A DNA stretch of 64,000 nt from contig CAVRGH010000010.1 in the NCBI GenBank assembly GCA_963720675.1, forward strand, positions 1,550,001-1,614,000, written 5' to 3'. Positions 10,038 through 19,379 of this stretch are shown here, in pieces. The translations under genes were made by a program, and so were the position numbers. The DNA is from JALHSW01 sp963720675. Lineage in GTDB: Bacteria; Actinomycetota; Acidimicrobiia; IMCC26256; PALSA-555. The notes below the pieces were generated by a model. It was not told the origin of the DNA. It saw only the letters and a list, made by a program, of their open reading frames with translations, and searched no databases. Each line of letters opens with the position of its first letter. Position 1 is the stretch's first letter.

Positions 10038-11192
10038 TCAGGCGAGCAGACGACCCATCAGGTCGTGGGCGACGACCGGCGGCGCGTCGGCCACGCCCGC
10101 CTCCGTGTAGGTGCCGCCGGGACCGTCGACCGTGGAGTCGAAGAGGAGGTACGGCACCGGATCGGAGGTGTGGGTCTTGAGCGCGCACGGCGTCGCGTGG
10201 TCGGGGAGCAGGAGGATGCGGTACGGCTCGCCGTCGAGCGCCTCGACCAGCGGTCCGATGATGTCGGAGTCCCAGCGTTCGAGGGCCGTCACCTTCTCCT
10301 CGACGGCACCCTGGTGCCCCGCCTCGTCGGTGGCCTCCACGTGGAGGAGGAACAGGTCGCGATCCCCGAGCGACGCGAGACACGCGTCGCGCTGCGCGGC
10401 GTAGTCGTTGTCGAACCCTGCAGTCGCGCCCGGCACGTCGACGACCTCGAGGCCGATCAGCACACCGAGGCCGCGGACGAGGTCGACCGCGGAGGACATC
10501 CGGCCGGGAACCCCGAACTGCGCCGAGAAGTCGGGGAGCGCCGGGCGGCGCCCCTGGCCCCAGAGCCAGATCTGGGTCGCCTGCGAGCCGACGGTCGCGG
10601 CCGCGGCCTGCACCACCGGGCGCGACGCGTCCATGAGCGCCTGCACCTTCGCCGCGGCCGGCCCGGTCGGCCAGATCGCGGGCTGACCGGTGAGGTCGTG
10701 GGGTGGGACGCACTCCGCGTCGGCCCAGTCCTGCGGCACGACGCAGAGATGGCGGTACTCGACACCGGCATGGAACCGCACGCCGTCGCGACCGTCACCG
10801 AGCTCGGCATCGAGCGCGGCGACGATCGGGTGGCTCTGCGCGTCGGTCGGGTGACCGGCGGCGAAGTCGACCATGGTGCCGTCGGCGCCGATCGTGACGA
10901 GGTTGCAGCGGTAGGCGACCTCGTCGGGTGCGAGCTCGATGCCCATCGCCGCGGCCTCGATCGGCGCCCGGCCCGTGTGGAACTCGGTGGGGTCGTAGCC
11001 GAGGATCGCCATGTTCCCGACGTCGCTCCCGGGCGGGAGTCCGTCGGGGATGACCGCCGCGCGTCCGACCTCGCCGCGAGCCGCGAGCGCCGCGAGGTGC
11101 GGCATCGCGGCCGCGCCGAGCGGGGTGCGCCCGTCGAGCTCGGCGAGCGGCTCGTCGGCACAGCCATCGGGGACGAGCACGAGGTACTTCAC
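10038..11192 (-). CDS. apgM: 2,3-bisphosphoglycerate-independent phosphoglycerate mutase, archaeal type
   Basis: Interconverts 3- and 2-phosphoglycerate in glycolysis/gluconeogenesis, in the cytoplasm; 384 residues, alkaline-phosphatase superfamily. Visible: N-terminal metal-binding YLVLVPDGCADEP, the catalytic-serine region GSDVGNMAILGYDP (Ser about 56), FLLHVEATDEAGHQG, and the metal-binding LPDHATPCALKTHTSDPVP. The GTG at 11192 places the conserved KYLVLVPDG directly after the start; the longer reading to 11252 is less likely. A TCACCAT box lies about 6 nt upstream, suggesting a leaderless message. It is divergent from the sugar dehydrogenase at 11265. Confidence 0.93.
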   Translation of the reverse strand: MKYLVLVPDGCADEPLAELDGRTPLGAAAMPHLAALAARGEVGRAAVIPDGLPPGSDVGNMAILGYDPTEFHTGRAPIEAAAMGIELAPDEVAYRCNLVTIGADGTMVDFAAGHPTDAQSHPIVAALDAELGDGRDGVRFHAGVEYRHLCVVPQDWADAECVPPHDLTGQPAIWPTGPAAAKVQALMDASRPVVQAAAATVGSQATQIWLWGQGRRPALPDFSAQFGVPGRMSSAVDLVRGLGVLIGLEVVDVPGATAGFDNDYAAQRDACLASLGDRDLFLLHVEATDEAGHQGAVEEKVTALERWDSDIIGPLVEALDGEPYRILLLPDHATPCALKTHTSDPVPYLLFDSTVDGPGGTYTEAGVADAPPVVAHDLMGRLLA

Positions 11193-11264
11193 CCGTTCAT
11201 GGTGACACACCGAAGCGGCGGCACCTGATGCCGAAGCCCTCGGTAGCGTCACTACCCTCGAACG

Positions 11265-12455
11265 ATGGCCCCCCGCCGCCCGGTCCCCCGTGCGTTCGGC
11301 GCGGTCGTGATCAGCGCACTCGTGGTCACGGCGTGCAGCGGCGCCGGGGGCGACGAGCGGTCCTCCGCGCCGACCACGACGACGTCGACGACAGCAGCGA
11401 CGACCACCACGACCACGCGCCCGGCCGATCTCGCCGCCGCGCGCGTCCGGCTGACCCCGCTCGCCGCGGTCCCCGGCGCGATCGCGCTGGCGACCCGGGC
11501 CGGCGATCCCACGCTCTACGTCGCGGAGCAGACGGGCGGGCTCGTGGCCGTGCGCGACGGAGTCGTCGGCGTCGCACCCGTGCTCGACCTGACCTCGAAG
11601 GTCACCGCCGGCGGTGAACGCGGCTTCCTCGGCGTCGCGTTCTCACCCGATGGCACGAAGCTCGCGGTGCACTACTCCGGGTCGCGTGGCCAGACCGTCG
11701 TCGAGGACTACGCGGTCACGAACGCGCCCGACGGCTCCGCACAGGTCGACCCGGCGTCCGCACGCGAGCTCTTCACCCTCGAGCAGCCGCAACCGAACCA
11801 CAACGGCGGTGAGCTCACGTACGGGCCCGACGGTCAGCTCTACCTGGGCCTGGGAGACGGTGGGAACGCGAACGACGTCGGCACGGGGCACGCGCCCGAG
11901 GGCAACGCGCAGTCCGTCGACACCTTCCTCGGCAAGATCGTCCGCATCGATCCGGATGACGGACGCGCGGTGCAGTGCCAACGAGGTCTGCGCAACCCCT
12001 GGCGGTTCTCCTTCGACCGCGCCAACAAGGATCTGTGGATCGGCGACGTCGGACAGGCCGCGTGGGAGGAGATCGACCGGATCAACGACGGAACCGCGTG
12101 CGGCGCGAACTTCGGTTGGCCGATCAAGGAAGGGAACCACCCGTTCCGATCCGCCGACGCGCCGGGAACGCTCGCACCCGTCTTCGAGACCAGTCACTCG
12201 GACGGTGACTGCGCGATCGTCGGCGGCTACGTGTACCGCGGCGAACGGATCCCCGACCTGGTCGGCTCGTACCTCTTCAGCGACAACTGCAACACCTCGG
12301 TGCGCGCGCTGCGCCTCGGGGTCGACGGCACCGTCGTCGCCTCGCGTGAGCTCGGCATCAGCGCGAACGCCCTCGCCTCGTTCGGGCAGGACGAAGACGG
12401 CGAGCTGTACGTGCTGTCCCTGACCGACGGCCTCTTCCGAGTCGACCCGGCATGA
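11265..12455 (+). CDS. PQQ-dependent sugar dehydrogenase-like lipoprotein (GSDH family)
   Basis: Glucose/sorbosone dehydrogenase family beta-propeller, 396 residues, probably exported as a lipoprotein: hydrophobic segment then lipobox VVTAC (Cys24) and a Thr-rich linker. Family motifs are VAEQTGG, GGERGFLGVAFSPDG, QPNHNGGELTYGPDG, LYLGLGDGG, LRNPWRFSFDR and IGDVGQAAWEEID. Members oxidise soluble sugars or alcohols with PQQ; the substrate is not predictable. A -10-like TACCCT ends 6 nt before the ATG, a leaderless arrangement. The TGA overlaps the next gene's ATG (ATGA), and the two products are clearly paralogous. Confidence 0.92.
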   Translation: MAPRRPVPRAFGAVVISALVVTACSGAGGDERSSAPTTTTSTTAATTTTTTRPADLAAARVRLTPLAAVPGAIALATRAGDPTLYVAEQTGGLVAVRDGVVGVAPVLDLTSKVTAGGERGFLGVAFSPDGTKLAVHYSGSRGQTVVEDYAVTNAPDGSAQVDPASARELFTLEQPQPNHNGGELTYGPDGQLYLGLGDGGNANDVGTGHAPEGNAQSVDTFLGKIVRIDPDDGRAVQCQRGLRNPWRFSFDRANKDLWIGDVGQAAWEEIDRINDGTACGANFGWPIKEGNHPFRSADAPGTLAPVFETSHSDGDCAIVGGYVYRGERIPDLVGSYLFSDNCNTSVRALRLGVDGTVVASRELGISANALASFGQDEDGELYVLSLTDGLFRVDPA

Positions 12456-13590
12456 CACGACGCGTCGTGGTCCTCGCACTGCTCGGCGCGCTCGCCGTCG
12501 CGCTCGCTCCCGCGGGCGCACTCGGCGCGTCCGCGGCGCGCAGTGATGCTGATCACCCGAAGGTCCGGCTCCAGCGCGTCACGGCCGACGTCGACACGGG
12601 CACGGGCGTCGCGTCGCGGGCGGGAGATCCGACGATCTACGTCGCGGAGCAGGCCGGGCGCGTCGTGGCGGTACGCGACGGAGCGGTCTCCGCCGAACCC
12701 GTGATCGACCTGCGGTCGCGCACCGACGCGGGCGGCGAGCAGGGGCTCCTCGGCCTCGCCTTCGCACCCGACGGCAACCACCTCTACGTGCACTTCACGA
12801 ACCGCGCGGGCAACACCCGGGTGGAGGAGTACGCGGTCACGCACGAGGCGGACACCCCGGCGGTCGCGGACGTCGCGAGTCGGCGGGTGCTCCTGAAGGT
12901 CGCGCAGCCGGAGTCGAACCACAACGGTGGCCAGCTCGCCTTCGGTCCGGACGGCAACCTGTACCTCGGCCTCGGCGACGGCGGGAACAAGCGCGACGAA
13001 GGCGACGGCCACGCGTCCGGCGGGAACGGGCAGTCCCAGGACACGCTGCTCGGCAAGATCGTGCGCGTCGACCTCGCTGGGGGAGGCGGCACGATCTGCG
13101 ACAGCGGCCTGCGCAACCCGTGGCGGTTCTCCTTCGATCGCGACACCGGCGACCTCTGGATCGGTGACGTGGGAGAGAGTGACTGGGAGGAGATCGACCG
13201 GCTTCCGGCCGACGGGATCTGCGGACACAACCTCGGATGGAACGTGTTCGAGGGCGACACCCGGTTCCGATCGGGCGAGATCGCGGGGGGCGTTCCACCG
13301 GTGGCGCCCGTCGCGGTGCTCGCACACGAGAACGGCTTCTGCGCGGTGATGGGCGGCTCCGTGTACCGCGGGACGAAGATCCCGGCGCTCGAAGGCTGGT
13401 ACGTGTTCAGCGACTACTGCGACGGCACCCTGCGCGCGCTGCGCGTCGTCGACGGCGACGTCCAGGAGCGAAAGCTCGGGGCGAAGGCCGAGGCCGTGAC
13501 CTCGTTCGGGCAGGGCGACGACGGCGAGATCTACGTGCTCTCGCAGTTCCGCGGGCTGTTCCGCATCGCGGCGCGCGTCGAGGATCGAGT
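12452..13590 (+). CDS. PQQ-dependent sugar dehydrogenase-like protein, second copy
   Basis: Second GSDH-family beta-propeller, a tandem paralogue of the preceding gene and translationally coupled to it. It has a cleavable signal peptide (hydrophobic core ending ALGASA) instead of a lipobox. Motifs VAEQAGRVVAV, GGEQGLLGLAFAPDG, QPESNHNGGQLAFGPDG, LYLGLGDGG, LRNPWRFSFDRDTGDLWIGD and FSDYCDGTLRALR are intact. The conserved protein ends with GLFRIAA near 13570. No stop follows in this frame until 14065, because the sequence runs into an antisense esterase fragment. I place the functional end near 13590; the natural stop appears lost at a recombination junction. Confidence 0.88.
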
Positions 13591-14030
13591 CAGTCCATCC
13601 AGACCCGGCGCGTCGCCGCGTCGGGATCGTCGACGAGGGCGACGGAGTCCGCGCCGAACAGCATGGTCGGTCGCACCGCTGGGTCGTGCGCGGGCCATGG
13701 TCGCGTCCGGTTGCCCGGGTCGCCGGTGGCGGCGAACGACGCCCAGCTCGCCGCGCCATGTCGCGGCGAGTGCCGCCGCGCGGTCGTCCCAGCCGACGAC
13801 ATCCGCCCAGCCCTCACGATCCTCGGTCCCGAACGTGAAGGGGATGTCGACTCCGTGCGCCGCGCCGAGGGCGGGCGCGGCCCAGTCGAACCGGTACACG
13901 AAGGTGCGCCCACCCGCGGCCGCGTGCGCGTCGGCGACCCGGAGGTTGGGGACGCGGATCATCGCATCGGTCCGCGCCGCGTCCCACACCGCACCGTTCG
14001 TCGCGCTCGTACCGAGCGGGGCGCGGTTGG
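13590..14030 (-). pseudogene. 3' fragment of carboxylesterase (duplicate of 15166-15606)
   Basis: Encodes only the last ~146 codons of a type B carboxylesterase: AVWDAARTDAM, FVYRFDWAAPALG, LPFTFG-type segment, TGDPGNRTRPWPAHDP, and the end TRRVWMD followed by TGA at 13590. It matches the end of the complete esterase with only scattered mismatches but has no N-terminal half, no nucleophile elbow and no start. Both copies share the same frameshift near the sequence for WRGEL (here at about 13744). It abuts the end of the convergent sugar dehydrogenase gene. Confidence 0.85.
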
Positions 14031-15137
14031 TTCCCCGACGTCGCCATGAAAGAGCACCACGATGACGACGGCGACGGCAGGAATCATTGACGACGCGACG
14101 CGCAGGAGCGCAGGGCGCGCCGGCCTCGGATCGGCCGCTCCACCGCGAGTCGGCGTGAGGACGACATAGACGGGCCAGTGCCAGAGGTACAGACCGTACG
14201 AGATCGTCCCGATCCAGCACACCGGCGCGAACGTGAGGAGACGCACGTCGGCGACGTCCGGGGTCAGGTCGCGCGACCAAGGCCAGGATGGCGCCGGTCG
14301 CGACCGCTGCCAGGAGAAACCCGCCGCGGTACATCAACCGGTCGGTGTCGGGCGCCGACGTCCAGAGCCAGGCCGTCACGAGCACGCCGACACCGCCGAG
14401 CGCGAGGACCAGCCCGCGGGCGGGGCACGCGTCACCAGGTCCGGACGACGGTGCCACACGACCGCGAGGGCAGCGCCGACGAGGACGGCCTGCGCGCGCG
14501 TGTCGGTGCCGTCGTCCGCGACGTGTCGGCCGCGCCCTGTGCGGAAAGGACAGGAGGGCCGATCCAGGGCAGCGGCGGACGCCGGCGCGAGCGCACGCAG
14601 AGCCCCGCGAGTCCGAGGGTCCGTCCGCGACGGAGGCGGAGCCAGCCGAGCACGACGAGGGGCCAGACCAGATAGAACTGCTCCTCGATCGCGAGCGACA
14701 CCACGCGTGCCGGAGCGGCGACGGCGTCACGAACTGCTCGAAGTACCCCTGCGAGCTGGCGACGAAGCGCCAGTTCGCCCCGTAGAAGAGCGTCGCGAGG
14801 GAGTCGGCGCGCACCGACGCGAGCTCGTGTGCGGGCGCGAGGAGCGCGGCGTACACGCCCACCGCGAGCAGCACCAGCAGCGAGCGCGGGGAGCAACCGC
14901 CGTGACGCGGCGCGCCCAGAACGCAGCGAGGGTGATAGTGCCGTGCTGCTGCCACTCGGCGAGTAGGAGTGCCGTGATCAGGAAGCCCGAGAGCACGAAG
15001 AACATGTCGACGCCCAGGTACCCACCGGGGAGCCAACGGACGCCCGAGTGATAGAGGAGCACCGCGACGACCGCGAATGCCCGCAGGCCGTCGAGCGCGG
15101 GGAGGTGTGGGAGCCGGGGTCCGGGTTCGTCGCGCAT
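13959..15137 (-). CDS. Acyltransferase 3 (OafA-like) membrane protein, frameshifted
   Basis: Multi-pass membrane O-acyltransferase that would acylate a sugar or cell-surface glycan. N-terminal family signature LPALDGLRAFAVVAVLLYHSG and GYLGVDMFFVLSGFLITALL; middle FYGANWRFVASSQGYFEQ and SLAIEEQFYLVWPLVVLGWL; C-terminal ISYGLYLWHWPVYVVL. These sit in three frames with breaks at about 14890, 14720 and 14450-14250, so the sequence as given does not encode one protein. The ATG at 15137 is 27 nt after the esterase stop, so the two likely share an operon. Its last codons read into the duplicated esterase fragment, stopping at 13959, so its native C-terminus may be missing. Confidence 0.75.
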
Positions 15138-15164
15138 CGCTGCCGGACGACCGTACAGGGCAGG

Positions 15165-16644
15165 TCAGTCCATCCACACGCGGCAGCGTCGCCGCGTCGG
15201 GATCGTCGACGAGGGCGACGGAGTCCGGGCCGAACAGCATGGTCGGTCGCACCGCCGGGTCGTGCGCAGGCCATGGTCGCGTCCGGTTGCCCGGGTCGCC
15301 GGTGGCGGCGAACGACGCCCAGCTCGCCGCGCCATGTCGCGGCGAGTGCCGCCGCGCGGTCGTCCCAGCCGACGACGTCCGCCCAGCCCTCACGATCCTC
15401 GGTCCCGAACGTGAACGGGAGGTCGACGCCGTGCGCCGCGCCGAGGGCGGGCGCCGCCCAGTCGAACCGGTACACGAAGGTGCGCCCACCCGCGGCCGCG
15501 TCCGCGTCGGCGACCCGGAGGTTGGGGACGCGCATCATCGCGTCGGTCCGCGCCGCGTCCCAGACCGCACCGTTCGTCGCGGTCGTGCCGAGCTGGGCGC
15601 GGTAGGTCTCGACCGCAGCCGTGCCGTCGCCGCCGAGCAGATGACCGATTCTTCGTTCGAGTCGGTCGTCCGCCAGGGTGGCCGCCTTCGGATCGGGGAA
15701 CAGCGCGAGCTCGTCGCGCGTCGTGCCGAGCACGATGTCGACGTTCACGCCCGGCGCGGTCGTCACGCCGTCGAGGATCTCCACCTGGCAGACGTCGTCG
15801 TCGATGGCCGGCGCGAAGGCCATCGGACCGACCTTGCCGAGCATCGCGATCGACACGGCCGTCTGCGCGTCGAGCAGTGCGTCGACTCCGACCGATCGGA
15901 GCTCGTCGGCCGACGCGGCAGCGCTGAACTGATCGGTGAACCGAGCGGCGACCTCGTCCGCCATCTCACGCGACAGGGTGCGGGGCTCACCGCTCTGGGC
16001 GATCGCTCGGCCGAACGCTCCGGCGCTCCGGGGCGACGCGAGCAGGTGCAGCACGGAGCCGGCTCCGGCCGACTCGCCCATCACCGTCACGCACCCCGCG
16101 TCCCCGCCGATGGCCGTCGCGTGCTCGGCAACCCACGCGAGCGCGGCGAGCTGGTCGCGCAGGCCGCAGTTCGTGTCGCCACCGTCGAGCCCGAGGAACC
16201 CGAGCGCGCCGAGCCGGTACCCGACCGTCACCACCACCGCATCCGACTCGGCCGCGAGGCGCGTCGGCGTCGTACACGGGTTGCGCGGTGCCACCGCTCT
16301 GGTATCCCCCGCCCGGGAGCCAGACGATGATCGGCCGTCGTCCGTCGTCGGTCGGGCGTCCAGACGTTGAGGGCGAGGCAGTCCTCGTCGGTCGGGTGGT
16401 CCGGCCGGAACCCGGGCAGGCGGCTCTCGAGCGCCGCGCGCTGCGGCGCACTCGGAGCGAACTCGGTCGCGTCGCGCACACCGGACCACGGCGGCGGGGG
16501 TTGTGGCGCGCGCCATCGGAGCGCCCCGACCGGCGGCGCCGCATAGCGGAGCCCGAGATAGCGCTCGACGGGTCGGCCGTCGGGCGCTCGTACCGCAGCA
16601 CCGCGCACGAGGCCCTGTGCGGTCTCGAGGAGGGGCGCGCTCAC
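15165..16644 (-). CDS. Type B carboxylesterase (frameshifted)
   Basis: Alpha/beta-hydrolase of the carboxylesterase/para-nitrobenzyl esterase family, about 490 residues once frames are joined. Visible: N-terminal GLVRGAAV and YLGLRYAAPPVGALRW, EDCLALNVWTP, oxyanion segment VWLPGGGYQSGG, nucleophile elbow GESAGAG, and the end VWMD followed by TGA at 15165. Frames change at about 16355, 16265, 15325 and 15185; the last is a one-base excess relative to copy A. The GTG start (16644) overlaps the upstream ligase's TGA (GTGA), so translation is coupled. It is probably cytoplasmic, since no signal peptide is visible. The substrate is unknown; the CoA ligase next to it suggests ester hydrolysis followed by acid activation. 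Confidence 0.8.
15166..15606 (+). repeat. Direct repeat copy B (esterase 3' end)
   Basis: This ~441-bp segment is repeated in the same orientation at 13591-14030, differing by scattered substitutions and a single-base indel near the esterase stop. The pair brackets the acyltransferase gene. Confidence 0.92.
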
Positions 16645-18152
16645 GAGCTCGCTCCCTCACGCGCGAGGCGGGCGCGCACGTCGTCGCGCAACGTTCCCTT
16701 CGCGATCTTCTCGCCCGACGATCGTGGGATCTCGTCGACGACCTCGACGCGCTCGGGCCAGAGCTCCTTGCCGACACCACGCGCCCCGAGGTGTTCGCGC
16801 AGCGCCGCGATGGTCACGGGCTCGGTACCGGCCAGCTGCTCGAGGTACACGCAGACGCGCTCGCCGAACACGTCGTCGGGCATCGCGACCGCGGCCGCGA
16901 GGCGGACCGACGGGTGGGTCGCAACCTCGGCCTCGACCTGCGCCGCGCTGATGTTCTTGCCGCCCCGGATGATGAAGTCCGAGGTGCGTCCACCGACCGT
17001 CAGGTAGCCGTCGGCGTCGATCGTGCATCGGTCACCCGTGAGCATCCACCCGTCGGAGGTGTAGAGGCGTTCGTTCGCCTCTGGGTCCTCGTAGTACCCG
17101 AGACAGTTCACCGCGCCCTTGCACGCGGCGACGCCGGGCCCACCGGACGCGGTCACGTCGGAACCGTCGTCGGCGAAGAGGCGCACGTGGAGCTCGGGGA
17201 TCACCCGTCCGGCGGTTCGCAGTCGGTGCTCACGGTCATCGGCGAGCGTCGTGCGCGAGAGCGCTCCGGTCTCGTTCGATCCGTAGAACTGGAGGACCGA
17301 GCAGCCGGTGCGGTCTTCGAACTCTGCGGCGCGCTGGTAGGGAACCATCTCACCGCCGGTGAACAGCACCCGCAGACTCGAGAGGTCGTGGTCGTCGAGC
17401 GTCGCCGCGTGCAGGAGCATCACGAACTGGGTCGATACCGCGGCAAGCACGCTCACGCGCTCGCGCTCGATCAGTGCAAGGCACTCGTCGGCGTCGAACC
17501 TCGGCATCACCACGCACGGGGCACCGAGCACGGTCGGCGTGAAGTGGCCGGTCCAGATCCCGAACCCGAACGGTGCAGGCAGCACGCTCATGAACACGTC
17601 GTCGCGCGACAGCGCGGCCGCGTCGACGGCCAGGTCGTGGAAGGCGAACCACCGCGCCTGATCGTGCATCACGCACTTCGGGAGCCCCGTGGTGCCCGAC
17701 GTCGAGTTGAGCAGCCACAGGTCGTGTTCCGAGTGCGGACGTTCCTCGAACGCGCCCATCGACGGACTGGCGGTGACCTCACCCGCGACGAGGTGCGCGA
17801 CTCCCGAGCGCGCGGCGAGCGATCCGGTCTCTGGCGTCGAGACCATCAGCGAAGCACCCGTCGTCGCGAGCAGGTGCTCGACCTCCCGATCCCCCGCCCG
17901 CGGTCCGATGCCCACGATCACGGCGCCGGCCCGCTCGATCGCGACGAAGGCGGCGTGCACGTCCGGCCCGTCCGCCAGCAGCACCGCGACGCGGTCTCCG
18001 GGCGCGACCCCCGCATCGACCAGGGTCGCGGCGAGCGCCGTCGCCCGTTCGTCGTAGGCCCGCCAGCTGGTCGTGGCCTCGGCCGTCACGTACGCCGGCG
18101 CGTCGGGCCACGCTCGCGCGTTTCCCGCAACGAGACCGCTCAGCGTCGTCAT
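16641..18152 (-). CDS. AMP-dependent acyl-CoA synthetase/ligase
   Basis: ANL-superfamily enzyme, 503 residues, that activates a carboxylic acid via an acyl-adenylate to its CoA thioester in the cytoplasm. Visible: P-loop-like NSTSGTTGLPKCVMHD (A3), FYGSNETG (A5), SDGWMLTGDRCTIDADGYLTVGGRTSDFIIRGGK region (A7-A8, about 370-405) and the catalytic C-terminal lysine in SSGEKIAKGTL (A10). It resembles benzoate- or medium-chain acyl-CoA ligases; the acid is unknown. The ATG at 18152 is preceded by TACCGT with a 7-nt gap, a leaderless pattern. Its stop overlaps the esterase start. It is divergent from the aldolase gene with only 23 bp between start codons. Confidence 0.92.
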   Translation of the reverse strand: MTTLSGLVAGNARAWPDAPAYVTAEATTSWRAYDERATALAATLVDAGVAPGDRVAVLLADGPDVHAAFVAIERAGAVIVGIGPRAGDREVEHLLATTGASLMVSTPETGSLAARSGVAHLVAGEVTASPSMGAFEERPHSEHDLWLLNSTSGTTGLPKCVMHDQARWFAFHDLAVDAAALSRDDVFMSVLPAPFGFGIWTGHFTPTVLGAPCVVMPRFDADECLALIERERVSVLAAVSTQFVMLLHAATLDDHDLSSLRVLFTGGEMVPYQRAAEFEDRTGCSVLQFYGSNETGALSRTTLADDREHRLRTAGRVIPELHVRLFADDGSDVTASGGPGVAACKGAVNCLGYYEDPEANERLYTSDGWMLTGDRCTIDADGYLTVGGRTSDFIIRGGKNISAAQVEAEVATHPSVRLAAAVAMPDDVFGERVCVYLEQLAGTEPVTIAALREHLGARGVGKELWPERVEVVDEIPRSSGEKIAKGTLRDDVRARLAREGASS

Positions 18153-18159
18153 CCCGGCG

Positions 18160-18169
18160 ACGGTACCTT
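18160..18169. promoter_or_regulatory. Overlapping divergent -10 boxes
   Basis: The sequence ACGGTACCTT serves both directions. On the plus strand TACCTT (18164-18169) is 6 nt before the ATG at 18176. On the minus strand TACCGT (18165-18160) is 7 nt before the ATG at 18152. Both spacings predict leaderless messages. Two polymerases could not occupy both boxes at once. Confidence 0.5.
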
Positions 18170-18175
18170 CGCGTC

Positions 18176-18940
18176 ATGCCTGCAGGCGGTCTGCCCGAGC
18201 GCACGTGGAAGCCTCGTTCGATGCCGCCCGTCGGTGTCGAGCTCGACGAGCGACAGCGCCTGGCGTGCCTCCACCGCGTACTGGCCTCGATCGGCTTCAA
18301 CGAGAACATGGCCGGGCACGTGACCATGACCGCCGACGCCGAAGGGAACCTGCTGGCCAGCCCGTGGGGTCTCTGGTGGGGCGAGGTGAAGGCGTCCGAC
18401 CTGGTGCTCGTGAGCCCCGAGGGCGAGGTGCTCGACGGTGCGTGGGACGTCAGCCCGGCGATCTTCGTGCACACCGGGATCCATCGGACCCGCCCCGACG
18501 CGCGCGTGATCGTGCACAACCACCCGTATCACGCAACGTTGCTCGCCACGATGGGCCGGCTCCCCGAGATCACGCACCAAGCCGCGTGCATGTTCGACGG
18601 TGCGCTCGCGCTCGTGGACGAGTACGCAGGACAGGTCCTCGACACGGACGCGGCGGACTGGCTCGCCGATCGCGTCGGAGACGCCGACGGCGTGCTCCTC
18701 GTGAGCCACGGCGCCCTCGTGATCGGTGCGTCGGTCGAGGAGGCGACGTACCGCTCCGTCACGTTCGACCGCATGTGCCGGCTGACCGCCGACGCCCTCA
18801 CGATCGGACTGCCCACGCGCGAGATCGCACCCGAGCACCGCGACGACCTCCGTGCCGCGTTCCGGACGCATGCGCTCGACGCGTTCTGGAACGGTGCGGT
18901 CCGCACCCTCCTGCACGACCAACCCGAGGTCCTGGACTGA
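18176..18940 (+). CDS. Class II aldolase/adducin family protein
   Basis: 254-residue class II aldolase-type domain, whose relatives include fuculose-1-phosphate aldolase, ribulose-5-phosphate 4-epimerase and adducin head domains. Zinc-binding HNHPYH is near residue 118, with GHVTMTADAEG near 43 and LVSHGALVIG near 178. Several actinobacterial members are called decarboxylases; the true reaction is not evident. The ATG is directly preceded by the overlapping divergent promoter. The functional link to the divergent CoA ligase is unknown. Confidence 0.88.
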   Translation: MPAGGLPERTWKPRSMPPVGVELDERQRLACLHRVLASIGFNENMAGHVTMTADAEGNLLASPWGLWWGEVKASDLVLVSPEGEVLDGAWDVSPAIFVHTGIHRTRPDARVIVHNHPYHATLLATMGRLPEITHQAACMFDGALALVDEYAGQVLDTDAADWLADRVGDADGVLLVSHGALVIGASVEEATYRSVTFDRMCRLTADALTIGLPTREIAPEHRDDLRAAFRTHALDAFWNGAVRTLLHDQPEVLD

Positions 18941-18962
18941 GCGACCCCGTTGCCGGTGTCTC

Positions 18963-19379
18963 TCATCCGGTTCGGCCCGGTGAGACCGTGGTGAGACCGA
19001 TCGACGCCGCGGCTTCGAGCAGACGCGCGTCGTAGCCCACGACTCCCGCCAGGTCGTCACCGAGCTCGACGGCCGCGGCGAGATGGAGCGCATCCAGCGA
19101 ACGCATCGAGGGCGGGCCGAGATTCCCGGCCGCGTCGTAGCACTCCGGGGCCAGACGAACCAGGAAGACGTTGTCGAGGAGCGACTCCGTGCGCTCGAGG
19201 ACGTCGTCGCCCTCGACGCGTCGGGCCACCCGGATGGCTTCGGTCCGCAGCAGGTCGCTCGACACCAGGGCGTCACCGGCTGCTTCTTGTGCACCGATCC
19301 AGCTCCGCAACGCATCGGTGTGCTCCTCGTGCCGCACGAGCTTCACGAACGCCGACGTGTCGAGGTACCAGGCGATCAC
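18963..19379 (-). CDS. vapC: PIN-domain toxin (VapC-like)
   Basis: 138-residue PIN-domain endoribonuclease, the expected toxin of a type II toxin-antitoxin pair. Acidic active-site residues are visible in YLDTSAFVKL (Asp7), the RTEAIRV segment (Glu about 48), and SLDALHLAAA (Asp about 95), with VGYDARLLEAA near the end. The GTG start at 19379 overlaps the antitoxin TGA (GTGA), so the pair is translationally coupled. Confidence 0.93.
   Translation of the reverse strand: MIAWYLDTSAFVKLVRHEEHTDALRSWIGAQEAAGDALVSSDLLRTEAIRVARRVEGDDVLERTESLLDNVFLVRLAPECYDAAGNLGPPSMRSLDALHLAAAVELGDDLAGVVGYDARLLEAAASIGLTTVSPGRTG

Noticed and set aside
12452..14065. Sugar dehydrogenase with a ~165-residue C-terminal extension
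   Set aside because: The extension is the antisense of the duplicated esterase fragment and is not protein-like; only the propeller was kept.
15077..16330. Open plus-strand frame of about 417 codons
   Set aside because: It is antisense to the esterase, whose GESAGAG and other motifs lie on the minus strand.
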